NCBI RefSeq assembly: GCF_036894955.1
Contig: NZ_CP145905.1
Location: 4,234,501 to 4,298,500, forward strand
Origin: Paenibacillus sp. KS-LC4
GTDB lineage: Bacteria; Bacillota; Bacilli; Paenibacillales; Paenibacillaceae
Length of the DNA stretch: 64,000 nt
Direction of reading: 5' to 3'
Shown here: one piece after another, positions 1 through 8,534 of the stretch
Position numbering within the stretch: the first letter of the stretch is position 1
Layout of the letters: the number at the start of each line of letters is the position of its first letter
Made by a program: the position numbers and the translations under genes
The notes under the pieces: generated by a model
The model's database searches: none
Told to the model about the DNA's origin: nothing
Seen by the model: the letters and a program-made list of their open reading frames with translations, nothing else

Positions 1-822
1 CACCGTCAGATCGACTCCGTAATAGGTCGTCGTATTAAATTCGGATAAGGAGCCAAACTCCGCATAGCGAGCATGAAGCTTCTCCGCCTCACGGTCAGCA
101 TGCTCCATCCAATCGCTGCGGTGCAGGCGGTTTCCATAATAATGGACAATAAACGTATGCATCAGCTCAATATTGGAATTCATCGGCACGACATCTGACA
201 ATCGTCGCTCGATGGAGCCAGTAACGGCTTTAATCATCGCTTGCTCCATACGTTCAATCAACTGCTGCGGCAGCTTGCTCTCGAAATGCTCCAGGATGAC
301 TGCAAAAATACAGCTGATGAACTCCCGCCAGTTCGGATCATAGCTTTTCCAGACCGGAGGCAGTACTTCATCTACAGCCGCCACAAGCCGCTCAGCGCAT
401 TCCTTCTTCGCTTGCTCGCCTTCTATACCGTTTACCAAGCGCTGCGATATTTTTTCAAAGGTTTGCGCCAAAAAATAAGCATGACCCGGCCCTAAGCTTT
501 TCCAAGGATAGTTGCCGATTGGCGGGTCGCTCGACTCCAGTGCGCTTTTGAAGGTACCATGGTAAATTTCATTTGGCGCATCAAGCTGCAAATCAATCAT
601 TTTATGGAGCACCTCGCAAGCCCGCTCTACGTCACCTGGCTCACTTCGCAGCAGCAGCCCGAGCGCGTAATGTCCACTCCCCCTCGTGCCATGCTTGTCA
701 TGCTCCTCGCTGTCGATGATCAGCTTAGCCAATTCATCATACTTTGCATCCATATAAGCCATCGCTTGATCAACCAAATAACGGCGCTCCTCCGACAGCT
801 GGCTCCACTTATTCAATGCCAT
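1..822 (-). CDS. Conserved hypothetical protein, C-terminus beyond window
   Basis: An open minus-strand frame runs from ATG at 822 to the left edge without a stop (274 codons seen). The start follows a purine-rich GGGGGAGAAAGG stretch. The visible protein is soluble, has no signal peptide, and contains the stretches HGTRGSGHYALGLLLR near residue 43 and DPNWREFISCIFAVILEHF near residue 160. It is alpha-helical in character and reminds me of alpha/alpha-toroid (six-hairpin) carbohydrate-active proteins, but I cannot name a family. It follows the MFS gene by about 54 nt on the same strand and is probably the distal gene of the sugar-uptake operon, so a role in processing the imported carbohydrate is an inference only. 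Confidence 0.7.
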   Translation of the reverse strand, partial: MALNKWSQLSEERRYLVDQAMAYMDAKYDELAKLIIDSEEHDKHGTRGSGHYALGLLLRSEPGDVERACEVLHKMIDLQLDAPNEIYHGTFKSALESSDPPIGNYPWKSLGPGHAYFLAQTFEKISQRLVNGIEGEQAKKECAERLVAAVDEVLPPVWKSYDPNWREFISCIFAVILEHFESKLPQQLIERMEQAMIKAVTGSIERRLSDVVPMNSNIELMHTFIVHYYGNRLHRSDWMEHADREAEKLHARYAEFGSLSEFNTTTYYGVDLTV

Positions 823-876
823 GCCCTTTCTCCCCCTAGAAGTTCCACCATGTACTGCCCTGCTTCCATCCCCTAA

Positions 877-2040
877 TTAATGCCCAGGCACAGAACGGGT
901 TCTTTTATTAACGCCATGCAACAGCAACAAGCCCATTATAGCACTGACCGTGCATGCCAGATACATCAATTGTGCACCACCCGCATTGTATAAAAACCCA
1001 TTAAGCAGGTTGCCAATAATGCCTCCCAGCCCAACAAAAACCATATTGAATATACTTTGTCCGGTCGCTTGCATTTCCTTGCCCGACACGTTCGCTACAT
1101 ACTCGACCGCTGCAACATAAAAGAGTCCGAACGACAAGCCATGCAGCGCTTGGATGCCGATCATGACAGGCGGATACGGAAACAGCCATTGCACAGCCCA
1201 GCGCAGAGCATAAGCAAAAGCGGCAATGACGAGCGTTCGTTCCTTGCCAAGCCTCGCAATAATTTTAGCGGCAAGCAGCATTGAGGGCACATTGGTCATC
1301 GAAGCGAGCAGCAGCGCAAAGCCGACCATGGAGAAGCTTCCGCCTGCCTCTTGAAAGGAAAGCACAAAAAAAGAGTTGTAGGCGGTCAGCGTCTGATTGA
1401 CAAAAAAACAGGCCACAAGAAACCATACGAAATTGCGGTTGCTGAGCATTTTTTTGAACCCTTCGGTCAAGCTCACCGTCGTTCGGTAACTATCCGATTT
1501 AGAGGGCAGCGTCAGCACCATTGCTACTCCAGCCGCACTAAATATAAAAAACGGCAGCCATAGCTGGGTAATGTGAAAATAAGATAAATACAAGCCGCCC
1601 GCATAACCGCCAAGCGCCGTTCCTAAACTCCCAAGGCTGCGTATCGTGCCATAGGAGGTGCCTCCTTCGCGGGCAGCGGTAACGGCGTAGGAATCGGCGA
1701 TCGGGCTTTGCGTCACGCTGAAAATAATCGACGTCGTATACACGATGACGAGCAGCGCAAATAGTTGAACATTATAAAAATAAGCTAGCACAGCGGGCAT
1801 GCCGATGCTGCATATGAGTACCAGCTTTGTCTGGCGGTAACGGTCCACCATGTAGCCCCATAACGGCTGAACGACGATGGACAGCAGCGTACCAAGCGAC
1901 ATCATCATGCCTACCTGACCTGTCGACATGCCTTGATGAACGAGCAGCGTCGTTAAATAAGGGTTGAATAAACCGCCAGCAAGCCCTGTAAACAAGTACA
2001 AGGCTCGCAGCTTGAGCAGCATTTTTTTGGTGTCATTCAT
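877..2040 (-). CDS. MFS transporter (LacY/HcaT-like)
   Basis: The 387-residue protein is hydrophobic throughout, with about 12 predicted membrane segments, and opens with LYLFTGLAGGLFNPYLTTLL. The loop WGYMVDRYRQTK after the second helix is the characteristic MFS G-x-x-x-D-R motif. The sequence style resembles the MFS_1-like group that includes sugar/H+ symporters and HcaT. It begins 11 nt after the stop of the upstream permease gene, with AAAGGA overlapping that stop, so it is cotranscribed with the LplBC-type ABC importer. A likely role is uptake or efflux of a sugar or aromatic glycoside; the substrate cannot be read from the sequence. Confidence 0.85.
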   Translation of the reverse strand: MNDTKKMLLKLRALYLFTGLAGGLFNPYLTTLLVHQGMSTGQVGMMMSLGTLLSIVVQPLWGYMVDRYRQTKLVLICSIGMPAVLAYFYNVQLFALLVIVYTTSIIFSVTQSPIADSYAVTAAREGGTSYGTIRSLGSLGTALGGYAGGLYLSYFHITQLWLPFFIFSAAGVAMVLTLPSKSDSYRTTVSLTEGFKKMLSNRNFVWFLVACFFVNQTLTAYNSFFVLSFQEAGGSFSMVGFALLLASMTNVPSMLLAAKIIARLGKERTLVIAAFAYALRWAVQWLFPYPPVMIGIQALHGLSFGLFYVAAVEYVANVSGKEMQATGQSIFNMVFVGLGGIIGNLLNGFLYNAGGAQLMYLACTVSAIMGLLLLHGVNKRTRSVPGH

Positions 2041-2051
2041 GATGAAGTTGA

Positions 2052-2927
2052 TTATCCTTTCACTGCTCCCATCATGACGCCACTAACAAAATAACGCTGC
2101 AGCCATGGATATACGAGCAAAATCGGAACCGTAGCAAAAATAACACTCGCGGATTTCAAGCTTTCTGGCGTAATTTTCTGCGCGCCGCTGTGGCCTTCAA
2201 GGATAGCTAGCTCGGAAACCATATTGTTCTGAATCATTTGATACAGCTTGAGCTGAATCGGATAAAGCTCCGGCTTGGAAATATACATAAGCGAATCCTG
2301 AAAGCCATTCCAGCGCCCGACGGCGTAAAAAAGGCATAGCGTTGCCATAACAGGCAGGGAAAGCGGCAATATGATGCGCATCAGCGTGCCAAAATGCGAG
2401 CTGCCGTCGATTTCAGCTGCTTCCTCCAAGCTTTGCGGAATACCATTAAAGAAAGAAATCAGAATAATCAGATAAAAAGGGCTAATCAGACCCGGCAGCA
2501 CAAGCGCCCACACCGTATTGAGCAAATTCAGGTCACGCACGAGGATATATTCGGGAATGATGCCGCCTGTAAAAAACATCGTGATGACGATTAATATCAT
2601 AAACACCTTGCGTCCTTTAAGCTGCGATTTTGTTAATGGATAGGCGGCTACAATCGTCATCGCCATACATAGCGCGGCGCAAAGCGCCGTCAGAAATACA
2701 GTAAAGCCTAAAGAGCGAATCATCGTCATATCCGAAAAAACCTTGCCATACGCATCCCAGTTGAACCCGACTGGTAAAAGGGTTACCTTGCCCGATGTAA
2801 TGGCAAGGTTGGAGCTGAGCGATACCGCTATAATATGCAGAAACGGCAAAATACAAACGACAACTGCGAGTGCGAGCAAAACCATATTTACCGCATCAAA
2901 TACACGGTTTGCCGTACGTTCATTCAT
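2052..2927 (-). CDS. Carbohydrate ABC transporter permease, LplC/YtcP type
   Basis: A 291-residue inner-membrane permease of the MalG/LplC class. Six membrane segments are visible, and the EAA loop occurs as EEAAEIDGSSHFGTLMRIILP near residue 165, the docking site for an ATPase subunit. The C-terminus QRYFVSGVMMGAVKG is typical of the family. The start at 2927 is preceded by GGAGG at six bases. It pairs with the LplB-type permease 26 nt upstream. As usual for these importers no dedicated ATPase is encoded nearby; a shared MsmX-like ATPase elsewhere is expected from family knowledge. Confidence 0.93.
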   Translation of the reverse strand: MNERTANRVFDAVNMVLLALAVVVCILPFLHIIAVSLSSNLAITSGKVTLLPVGFNWDAYGKVFSDMTMIRSLGFTVFLTALCAALCMAMTIVAAYPLTKSQLKGRKVFMILIVITMFFTGGIIPEYILVRDLNLLNTVWALVLPGLISPFYLIILISFFNGIPQSLEEAAEIDGSSHFGTLMRIILPLSLPVMATLCLFYAVGRWNGFQDSLMYISKPELYPIQLKLYQMIQNNMVSELAILEGHSGAQKITPESLKSASVIFATVPILLVYPWLQRYFVSGVMMGAVKG

Positions 2928-2953
2928 TGATCCTCCGCACCTTTCTGTAAGAG

Positions 2954-3949
2954 CTACAATATGCTCTCATCCGTTAGTTTTTTAGATGCATAATTGGCGC
3001 CGAGCACGAAGATCAGCCCTACAATAGCCTGGAATAAACCGACGACTGTCGCCAGCGTATATTCGCCAGACTGAATACCGACGCGGTACACGAAGGTGCT
3101 GAGCACATCCGAAAACTCGCGAACCGCCAAATTGCCGATAATATATGGTCGTTCAAAGCCGATTGTAATCATATTGCCAAGATTGATAATGAGCAGCGTT
3201 ACAATTGTCGTTTTCAGGCCAGGAAGAGTAATATGCCAAATCCGTTTGAAGCGCCCCGCTCCATCAACCTCCGCCGCTTCGAATAGCTCGCGGTTAATGC
3301 CCGTCAATGCAGCCAAATATAAAATCGTTCCCCAGCCTGCGCTTTGCCACACACCGGTTGCCAAGTACGTAACGAGCCAATCCTTTTTATCCGTAAGAAA
3401 AGGTATGGCATCCAAGCCAAGCGAGCTTAATACATTGTTAATCATACCGGATTGCGTGCCAAACACTTGATAAACAATGCCACCTATTATGACCCATGAA
3501 ATAAAATGGGGAATATACAAAATCGTTTGCGATATTTTTTTGAACCAGACCCATTTCGCCTCATACAGCATGATTGCCAAAATCAATGGTGCCGGGAAGG
3601 ATACTATTAAATCCAAAATATTAAGCATTAACGTATTGCGAAGCGTCAAATAAAAATCCTTCATTTTGAAAACTTCAACAAAAGCATCGAAGCCAATCCA
3701 TTCACTGCCCGAAATGCCTTGAAACAGGTTAAAATCCTTGAATGCGATTTGCACGCCCCACATCGGTCCATATTTGAACACCAGAAAATAAAGGAGCGGG
3801 AGTGAAATCAGCGCATAAAGCTGCCAATACCTGCGTAAATAAATGGTTGTGTTCAATGTTGTTCGCCCCTTCTTTCCTTCGTATGCAGTTGGCGCAGAGG
3901 GAGCCTGCTTCGGCTCGCCCCCACCCTCCTGCTCTTTACTTGTCCTCAT
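2954..3949 (-). CDS. Carbohydrate ABC transporter permease, LplB/YteP type
   Basis: A 331-residue permease of the MalF/LplB class: membrane segment LYALISLPLLYFLVFKYGPM, then the typical QIAFKDFNLFQGI stretch, and an EAA loop at ELFEAAEVDGAGRFKRIWH near residue 220. It lies 26 nt downstream of the lipoprotein gene. The N-terminus is about 40 residues longer than usual for this family and the first ATG has no good Shine-Dalgarno site; a TTG near codon 33, preceded by AGGGG, is a plausible true start. Confidence 0.92.
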   Translation of the reverse strand: MRTSKEQEGGGEPKQAPSAPTAYEGKKGRTTLNTTIYLRRYWQLYALISLPLLYFLVFKYGPMWGVQIAFKDFNLFQGISGSEWIGFDAFVEVFKMKDFYLTLRNTLMLNILDLIVSFPAPLILAIMLYEAKWVWFKKISQTILYIPHFISWVIIGGIVYQVFGTQSGMINNVLSSLGLDAIPFLTDKKDWLVTYLATGVWQSAGWGTILYLAALTGINRELFEAAEVDGAGRFKRIWHITLPGLKTTIVTLLIINLGNMITIGFERPYIIGNLAVREFSDVLSTFVYRVGIQSGEYTLATVVGLFQAIVGLIFVLGANYASKKLTDESIL

Positions 3950-3975
3950 AATCTAAAACCCAAAACGCAGACAGC

Positions 3976-5574
3976 TTATTTCGCTTCTATATAAGCCTTT
4001 GTACGCTCGTCCATTACTTCCTTACCGCCACGAGACATGTAATCCGCCATGGCCGCATCATAAATGCTATCAAATTGATTCGGTGCCGCCATCGTCGTTT
4101 TCACAATCATTTCGTCAAGCTTGCCGTCAAGCGTAGTGCCATATTTGGTTTTACTAGCGATTGGGCGGTTGAATATGACCGGTGCAATCGTATCGGTATT
4201 AGCAAATTCCATTGATTGGGCAAAATCCTTTTGGAATTTTGACTCCACGCTGAAAGTAAAGGCCTTCTTGTTTTTCTCTTCATCGCCACCGATTTTACCG
4301 TTAGCTACAATGACAACATCGCCAAAGTTATAGATTCTGTCCGTCGCTTCCTTCGATGCGCTGTCTAAGGTAACCGGTATGCCATCCTTCAGCTCGTAAT
4401 TTTCTCCTAATACACCATTTTGCATATCAATAAGCACATTTGTCGCGGACATCCAGTCCAAATATTTAATCGCTTCGACTGCGTGCTTGCTTGATTTCGG
4501 AACCATAATGTACAGGGCGTTAGGTGCATATTCCGGCTTTGCATGCAAGCCTTCTGCATTCGTAAACGGATCGATTGGGGCGAGAACAGCATTCGGACTG
4601 TTGGCTACTAGGCTGTCATATACCCCATCTTTATAGTAGATGTTAGGATAGTCGTCGCTGAACATCCCAATTTTGCCGCTTTGAATATCCTGCGTCAGCT
4701 GCTTTTTATCTTGGTCAAGTCCAAAATCCTTGCTCATCAGCCCTTCATTGTAAAGCTTGTTCATAAAGCGCAAGCCCTCCTTAAAGCCGGGAAGCACTGG
4801 CAAATAATCACGGTTCGCCAGCTGCTCGTCCGTCGTTAAGGAGCTTTGCGGCTGAATGAATGACCAGAGCAGCGGCTCAAGCTGAGCTGGCTCAATTGTC
4901 ATGCCCAGAGGAATAACGCTGCCGCCCGTTTCACCGGGATCTTTTTCTTTAAAGGCTTTAAGCGCTTCATAAAGCTCGTCTGTTGACGAAGGCATTGGCA
5001 AGCCAACCTTGTCCAACCAATCCTTACGAATCCAGGAGGAGTATCTTTCGGTTAACATTCTTTTGCCAGGGATAGCAAATTGCTTTCCTTCCAGTTGACC
5101 ATAGGCCAGCGTATCGTCGCCTAGAAACGTCTTAAGGTTTTGTCCATGCTCATTTAATAAGTCCGACAAGTCTGTAAGTCCGCCTTGCTCGGCATAACGC
5201 TCAAATACGGCTTGGTCGTACGTAAATACGATATCCGGCACATCATCTCCGCTTGCCATCAGTACGTTCAGCTTGGCGATTTCCTCTGAACGGGGGATCG
5301 GCACGAATTGAACATCAATGTTGCTCGTTTTGCTAAAATTGTCTTTCACGTAACGGGTTAAGTAGCTGTCTGTAATCGTGTAACCCTGCGGCGTATTGCC
5401 GCGGTCGAAAATCTCTACTTTTAATGAAGAAGGCGCTGCGCCGCCTGCATTAGAGCTTGAGCTTGCGCTAGAAGTTTCTCCGCCTCCGTTTGAACAGCCC
5501 GTAACCAATACCGTTAATGCGAACGTACCCGCCATCCATTTTCTGAACGCCATTTTACTTTTGCTACGCTTCAT
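3976..5574 (-). CDS. Extracellular solute-binding lipoprotein (LplA-like)
   Basis: A 532-residue family-1 extracellular binding protein. I chose the ATG at 5574 because it begins a classic lipoprotein signal (MKRSKSKMAFRKW then a hydrophobic core and lipobox VTGC) and is preceded by AAGGGG; an upstream in-frame ATG gives a non-signal extension. Ser/Gly/Ala-rich linker residues follow the lipid-modified Cys. The length (over 500 residues) and partnership with LplB/LplC-type permeases match binding proteins for oligosaccharides, often pectin- or hemicellulose-derived. It should be tethered outside the membrane and deliver substrate to the two permeases downstream. Confidence 0.93.
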   Translation of the reverse strand: MKRSKSKMAFRKWMAGTFALTVLVTGCSNGGGETSSASSSSNAGGAAPSSLKVEIFDRGNTPQGYTITDSYLTRYVKDNFSKTSNIDVQFVPIPRSEEIAKLNVLMASGDDVPDIVFTYDQAVFERYAEQGGLTDLSDLLNEHGQNLKTFLGDDTLAYGQLEGKQFAIPGKRMLTERYSSWIRKDWLDKVGLPMPSSTDELYEALKAFKEKDPGETGGSVIPLGMTIEPAQLEPLLWSFIQPQSSLTTDEQLANRDYLPVLPGFKEGLRFMNKLYNEGLMSKDFGLDQDKKQLTQDIQSGKIGMFSDDYPNIYYKDGVYDSLVANSPNAVLAPIDPFTNAEGLHAKPEYAPNALYIMVPKSSKHAVEAIKYLDWMSATNVLIDMQNGVLGENYELKDGIPVTLDSASKEATDRIYNFGDVVIVANGKIGGDEEKNKKAFTFSVESKFQKDFAQSMEFANTDTIAPVIFNRPIASKTKYGTTLDGKLDEMIVKTTMAAPNQFDSIYDAAMADYMSRGGKEVMDERTKAYIEAK

Positions 5575-5811
5575 TTGTTCACAGCCCCTTTTTGTTTGGT
5601 TTGCCCCGTCTAATGAGGTGAGCTTTCCTGACCTCTTATTGACGATGCCGCTTGTGGAGATGAGCCAAGTATGACACGATGACAGGAAATCTGACAATAA
5701 ACAGAATTCCAGCTCAAAAATCGGGTGGAAAATCGTCGCAAGCCCTGTATTTCCGCTGATATGACGCTATTCCTGTAAACATACCTTTTTCCGATTCACT
5801 TGAATTGGCCA

Positions 5812-5843
5812 TTAAAAAAGCCCCCGAATTTATTCGGGAGCCC
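5812..5843 (-). terminator. Rho-independent terminator of the AraC sensor gene
   Basis: Read on the minus strand, the stem GCTCCCGAAT/ATTCGGGGGC closes a short AA loop and is followed by six T residues. It lies 15 nt past the stop of the regulator gene and separates it from the lipoprotein gene. Confidence 0.9.
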
Positions 5844-5857
5844 TCTTCAGCTTCAGC

Positions 5858-8131
5858 TTATTCACTTGAATGTCCTGGCTTCATTTCGTATTTCCTATAG
5901 TCTCCCGGTGTGACACCGACTATTCTTTTAAACACACGTCCGAAGGTAACGGAGTTGGCGTAACCGACCTGTAAAGCGATTTGCTGGATAACCTCGTCGG
6001 TTTGGCTCAATAAATTTTGGGCATGCACAATGCGCAGCTGCGCCAGAAAATCAACGAATTTGGTATTGAACTCTTCCTTGAACAAATGACTCGCATATTT
6101 CGCAGATACTTGGAAGCGATCGCTCAATATCGTTAGGGACAGATCTGGATTCGTGTAATGCTCTTCAATGTAAGCTTTCATCTCACTAATCATGGCACGG
6201 TAGCTTTTATTTTCGTTGGTCGCCACATATACCCGGTAAACCTCGTTCATCATTTCCAGCAGCAAGGCTTCCATCTCAGGCAGCCGCTGCGCCTTATCCA
6301 GCTCCGCCCGCCACAGCTGTGCCTGCTCGCCCACAAAGTAATCCTTCAGATTATCGGAGAGATCCATCAGCTCTCTGCCCAGCATTTGGCGCAGCCAATG
6401 AATAAGCATTCGGATCTCCTGATCCGCAAGCAGCTCGGAGCCGACCCCTTGAAACAGCGAGTGCACCTGCTCCCGCCATTCCTGATTGGTCAAGCGAAAC
6501 ATTTTCACGATACCAGCCATGATAGGAAAATATTTATAAGACTCCGTATTAGGCTGAAGCGGCACATCTGAGCCAAACACCATTTCATTTTCACCCAGAG
6601 ACAATATATATTGCAGCGCTGATTCTGCTGATTGATAGGATTCCTTTAAGCTGCCGTCCAGATTCGTCACAATGCCAATACCGAATTGCATCGTCAGCTC
6701 AAATTGGCTTGCGGCCCACTGGTGAGAGCTCCTGACGGCCAAGCGCAGTCTCTTTTTGAAATTTTCAACCTCTTCCTCTTTATCTTCCTCTGCGGCACCA
6801 TTTGTAAAAATAATGCCCAACTGACTGCTGCTTATCCATTCCGCCCAGCTGTCGAGCTCTCTTTCCCGTGCCAGCTCCTGAAAAAGATTCATGAGCGTCA
6901 AACGGAACGTTTGCTGATCCTGATGAGAGAAGTCGCCATAAGCGACCTCAAAGTCATGCATTTCCGCAATGACGACTGCGGCGTGCACAGCATGCTCCGA
7001 GCTATGCAATACGGCTAAGGAGCGGCATTTTTCAACACGCTCCCCTTGAGCCTCAGCATGGCCCTCGATTAAATCAATAAAAAACTGCCGCCTTCGTACC
7101 AGTAAATTTTCATGATGCTGCTGCTCATAATCTGCGGTCTGCTGGATAAGCTGCTCCAGCGCATGGTCGATTAACGCCAGCTCATCTCTAGTCGTGACAT
7201 CAGAGGAACGCACCGGAAGCGCCTGAATGCGGTTCATCATTATTTGAATCGGCCTATAGTTTTTGCGGGTAATATAAATGATATAGAGAACGGCTAACAA
7301 TAAGGTTGCCAGTCCAATAATAATCCATACATAAGAAATGACAGAAACCCAGGCGAATAGCTGACCCGCGCGGAGACCGCTGTTGAACGTCCAGCCTAGC
7401 TTTGGCGACACAAGCGTCGTTAGCACACTGCCTGTCTCGTCGCTAATACCCAACCCTAAATTTTCTTTTGGAAAAATAGTTTCGCCTTCCTTGCCTGTTA
7501 CATGAAGAAACGAAACGTTGCTGCGCGTCATATCATCTATCATTCGACCTAAAGGATAGGCGCCGAGATTAAGGACTAAAACGCCTTCCTGGCCGAAGGG
7601 AAGCGGCAAGCGCTTATGCATGCTGATTACTTCCTCCGGCTCATCGGATTCCAGCAGCTTGAAGGACCTGATTTGCGACCAGCGCTGGAAAGCTGGCTCA
7701 TTCAGCGCCTGCTCCAAATAAGCGCGATCAGCAAACACCTCCTGCGATGTAAATCCATATTTACTAACGATACGGTGATCGGACAGACGGTATATATACA
7801 TGGAATCCAGCAGTTCATTATTGCTTTCCAGCATCCATAGCTTTTTGGCGAGCTCCAAAAATTCGGGGCTCCCCTTCTCTACCTCACCCGCGAGAAATCT
7901 TCCGTAAATCGGATCATTTTCCATTTGGCGCAATATTTCCATCTCTACTTGATTGACCGCCCTGTCGAGACTATCGACGACATAGGAGGTCGCAATACGG
8001 CTTGCCTTCTCCGTTTCGTTCCGTGAAATCTCATTTACAATGAGGAAGGAGAGGAAAATGACAATAGATATCGTTAAGATGAAAATCGGAAAATAAGAGA
8101 ATAGCAATCTGCGATACCAATTTTTTGACAT
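5858..8131 (-). CDS. Membrane-bound AraC-family sensor regulator
   Basis: A 757-residue one-component regulator. An N-terminal membrane helix (residues about 9-33), an extracellular Cache-like sensor region, and a second helix near residues 265-290 (VWIIIGLATLLLAVLYIIYI) are followed by a cytoplasmic region with a degenerate GGDEF-like segment. A C-terminal AraC double helix-turn-helix occupies about the last 100 residues (LSLTILSDRFQVSAKYASHL, then IALQVGYANSVTFGRVFKR). ATG at 8131 is preferred to the overlapping GTG three codons upstream because GTGAGG precedes it. Such regulators typically sense an extracellular sugar and activate the adjacent LplABC operon. Confidence 0.9.
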   Translation of the reverse strand: MSKNWYRRLLFSYFPIFILTISIVIFLSFLIVNEISRNETEKASRIATSYVVDSLDRAVNQVEMEILRQMENDPIYGRFLAGEVEKGSPEFLELAKKLWMLESNNELLDSMYIYRLSDHRIVSKYGFTSQEVFADRAYLEQALNEPAFQRWSQIRSFKLLESDEPEEVISMHKRLPLPFGQEGVLVLNLGAYPLGRMIDDMTRSNVSFLHVTGKEGETIFPKENLGLGISDETGSVLTTLVSPKLGWTFNSGLRAGQLFAWVSVISYVWIIIGLATLLLAVLYIIYITRKNYRPIQIMMNRIQALPVRSSDVTTRDELALIDHALEQLIQQTADYEQQHHENLLVRRRQFFIDLIEGHAEAQGERVEKCRSLAVLHSSEHAVHAAVVIAEMHDFEVAYGDFSHQDQQTFRLTLMNLFQELARERELDSWAEWISSSQLGIIFTNGAAEEDKEEEVENFKKRLRLAVRSSHQWAASQFELTMQFGIGIVTNLDGSLKESYQSAESALQYILSLGENEMVFGSDVPLQPNTESYKYFPIMAGIVKMFRLTNQEWREQVHSLFQGVGSELLADQEIRMLIHWLRQMLGRELMDLSDNLKDYFVGEQAQLWRAELDKAQRLPEMEALLLEMMNEVYRVYVATNENKSYRAMISEMKAYIEEHYTNPDLSLTILSDRFQVSAKYASHLFKEEFNTKFVDFLAQLRIVHAQNLLSQTDEVIQQIALQVGYANSVTFGRVFKRIVGVTPGDYRKYEMKPGHSSE

Positions 8132-8534
8132 AATCCTCACTCCAAATCTGACAGCATCGAAATCAGCTTGTAGTTATTCATCACAAACGCCTTTCAATGA
8201 CAGGTTTTCTAACATTGTATCAGATATGTCGAGAAAACCAAGCTTAATTCAAAAAAAGATGGGAGGAAAACCTTTACACCGCGCACTGATCGCACTATTT
8301 GCATCAATTTATTTTTTGTATACCTGTTTTAATTTAGTGATGTCGATTTTGTCTATAACCTGTAGCTTCCGCATGACTTTCGCTGTTTTGTGATTAGTCG
8401 AAGCGAGCATTCTACAAAAACCGGGTTAAAAATTATATTTTTATAAAGAAAAGAATGTATTATGTTTAACTTTGTAGTATAAAGGAAGGAGTACGCTGTA
8501 AAATACCTATAATCATGAAGAAAGCAGAGGTTCT
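8132..8534. other. AT-rich divergent intergenic region
   Basis: About 400 nt separate the divergent regulator and glycosyltransferase-family genes. I see no gene. A TATAAT at 8508-8513 lies close to the downstream ATG on the plus strand, but no convincing -35 hexamer sits 16-18 bases upstream. AGAGG precedes ATG 8535. No strong hairpin or repeat was noticed. Confidence 0.5.

Noticed and set aside
241..876. Two plus-strand open frames in the first kilobase
   Set aside because: The opposite strand has one continuous 274-codon frame with ribosome site and conserved-looking segments.
8508..8513. TATAAT as a firm promoter of the glycosyltransferase-family gene
   Set aside because: No acceptable -35 hexamer lies at 16-18 bases, and the region is AT-rich enough to give such matches by chance.
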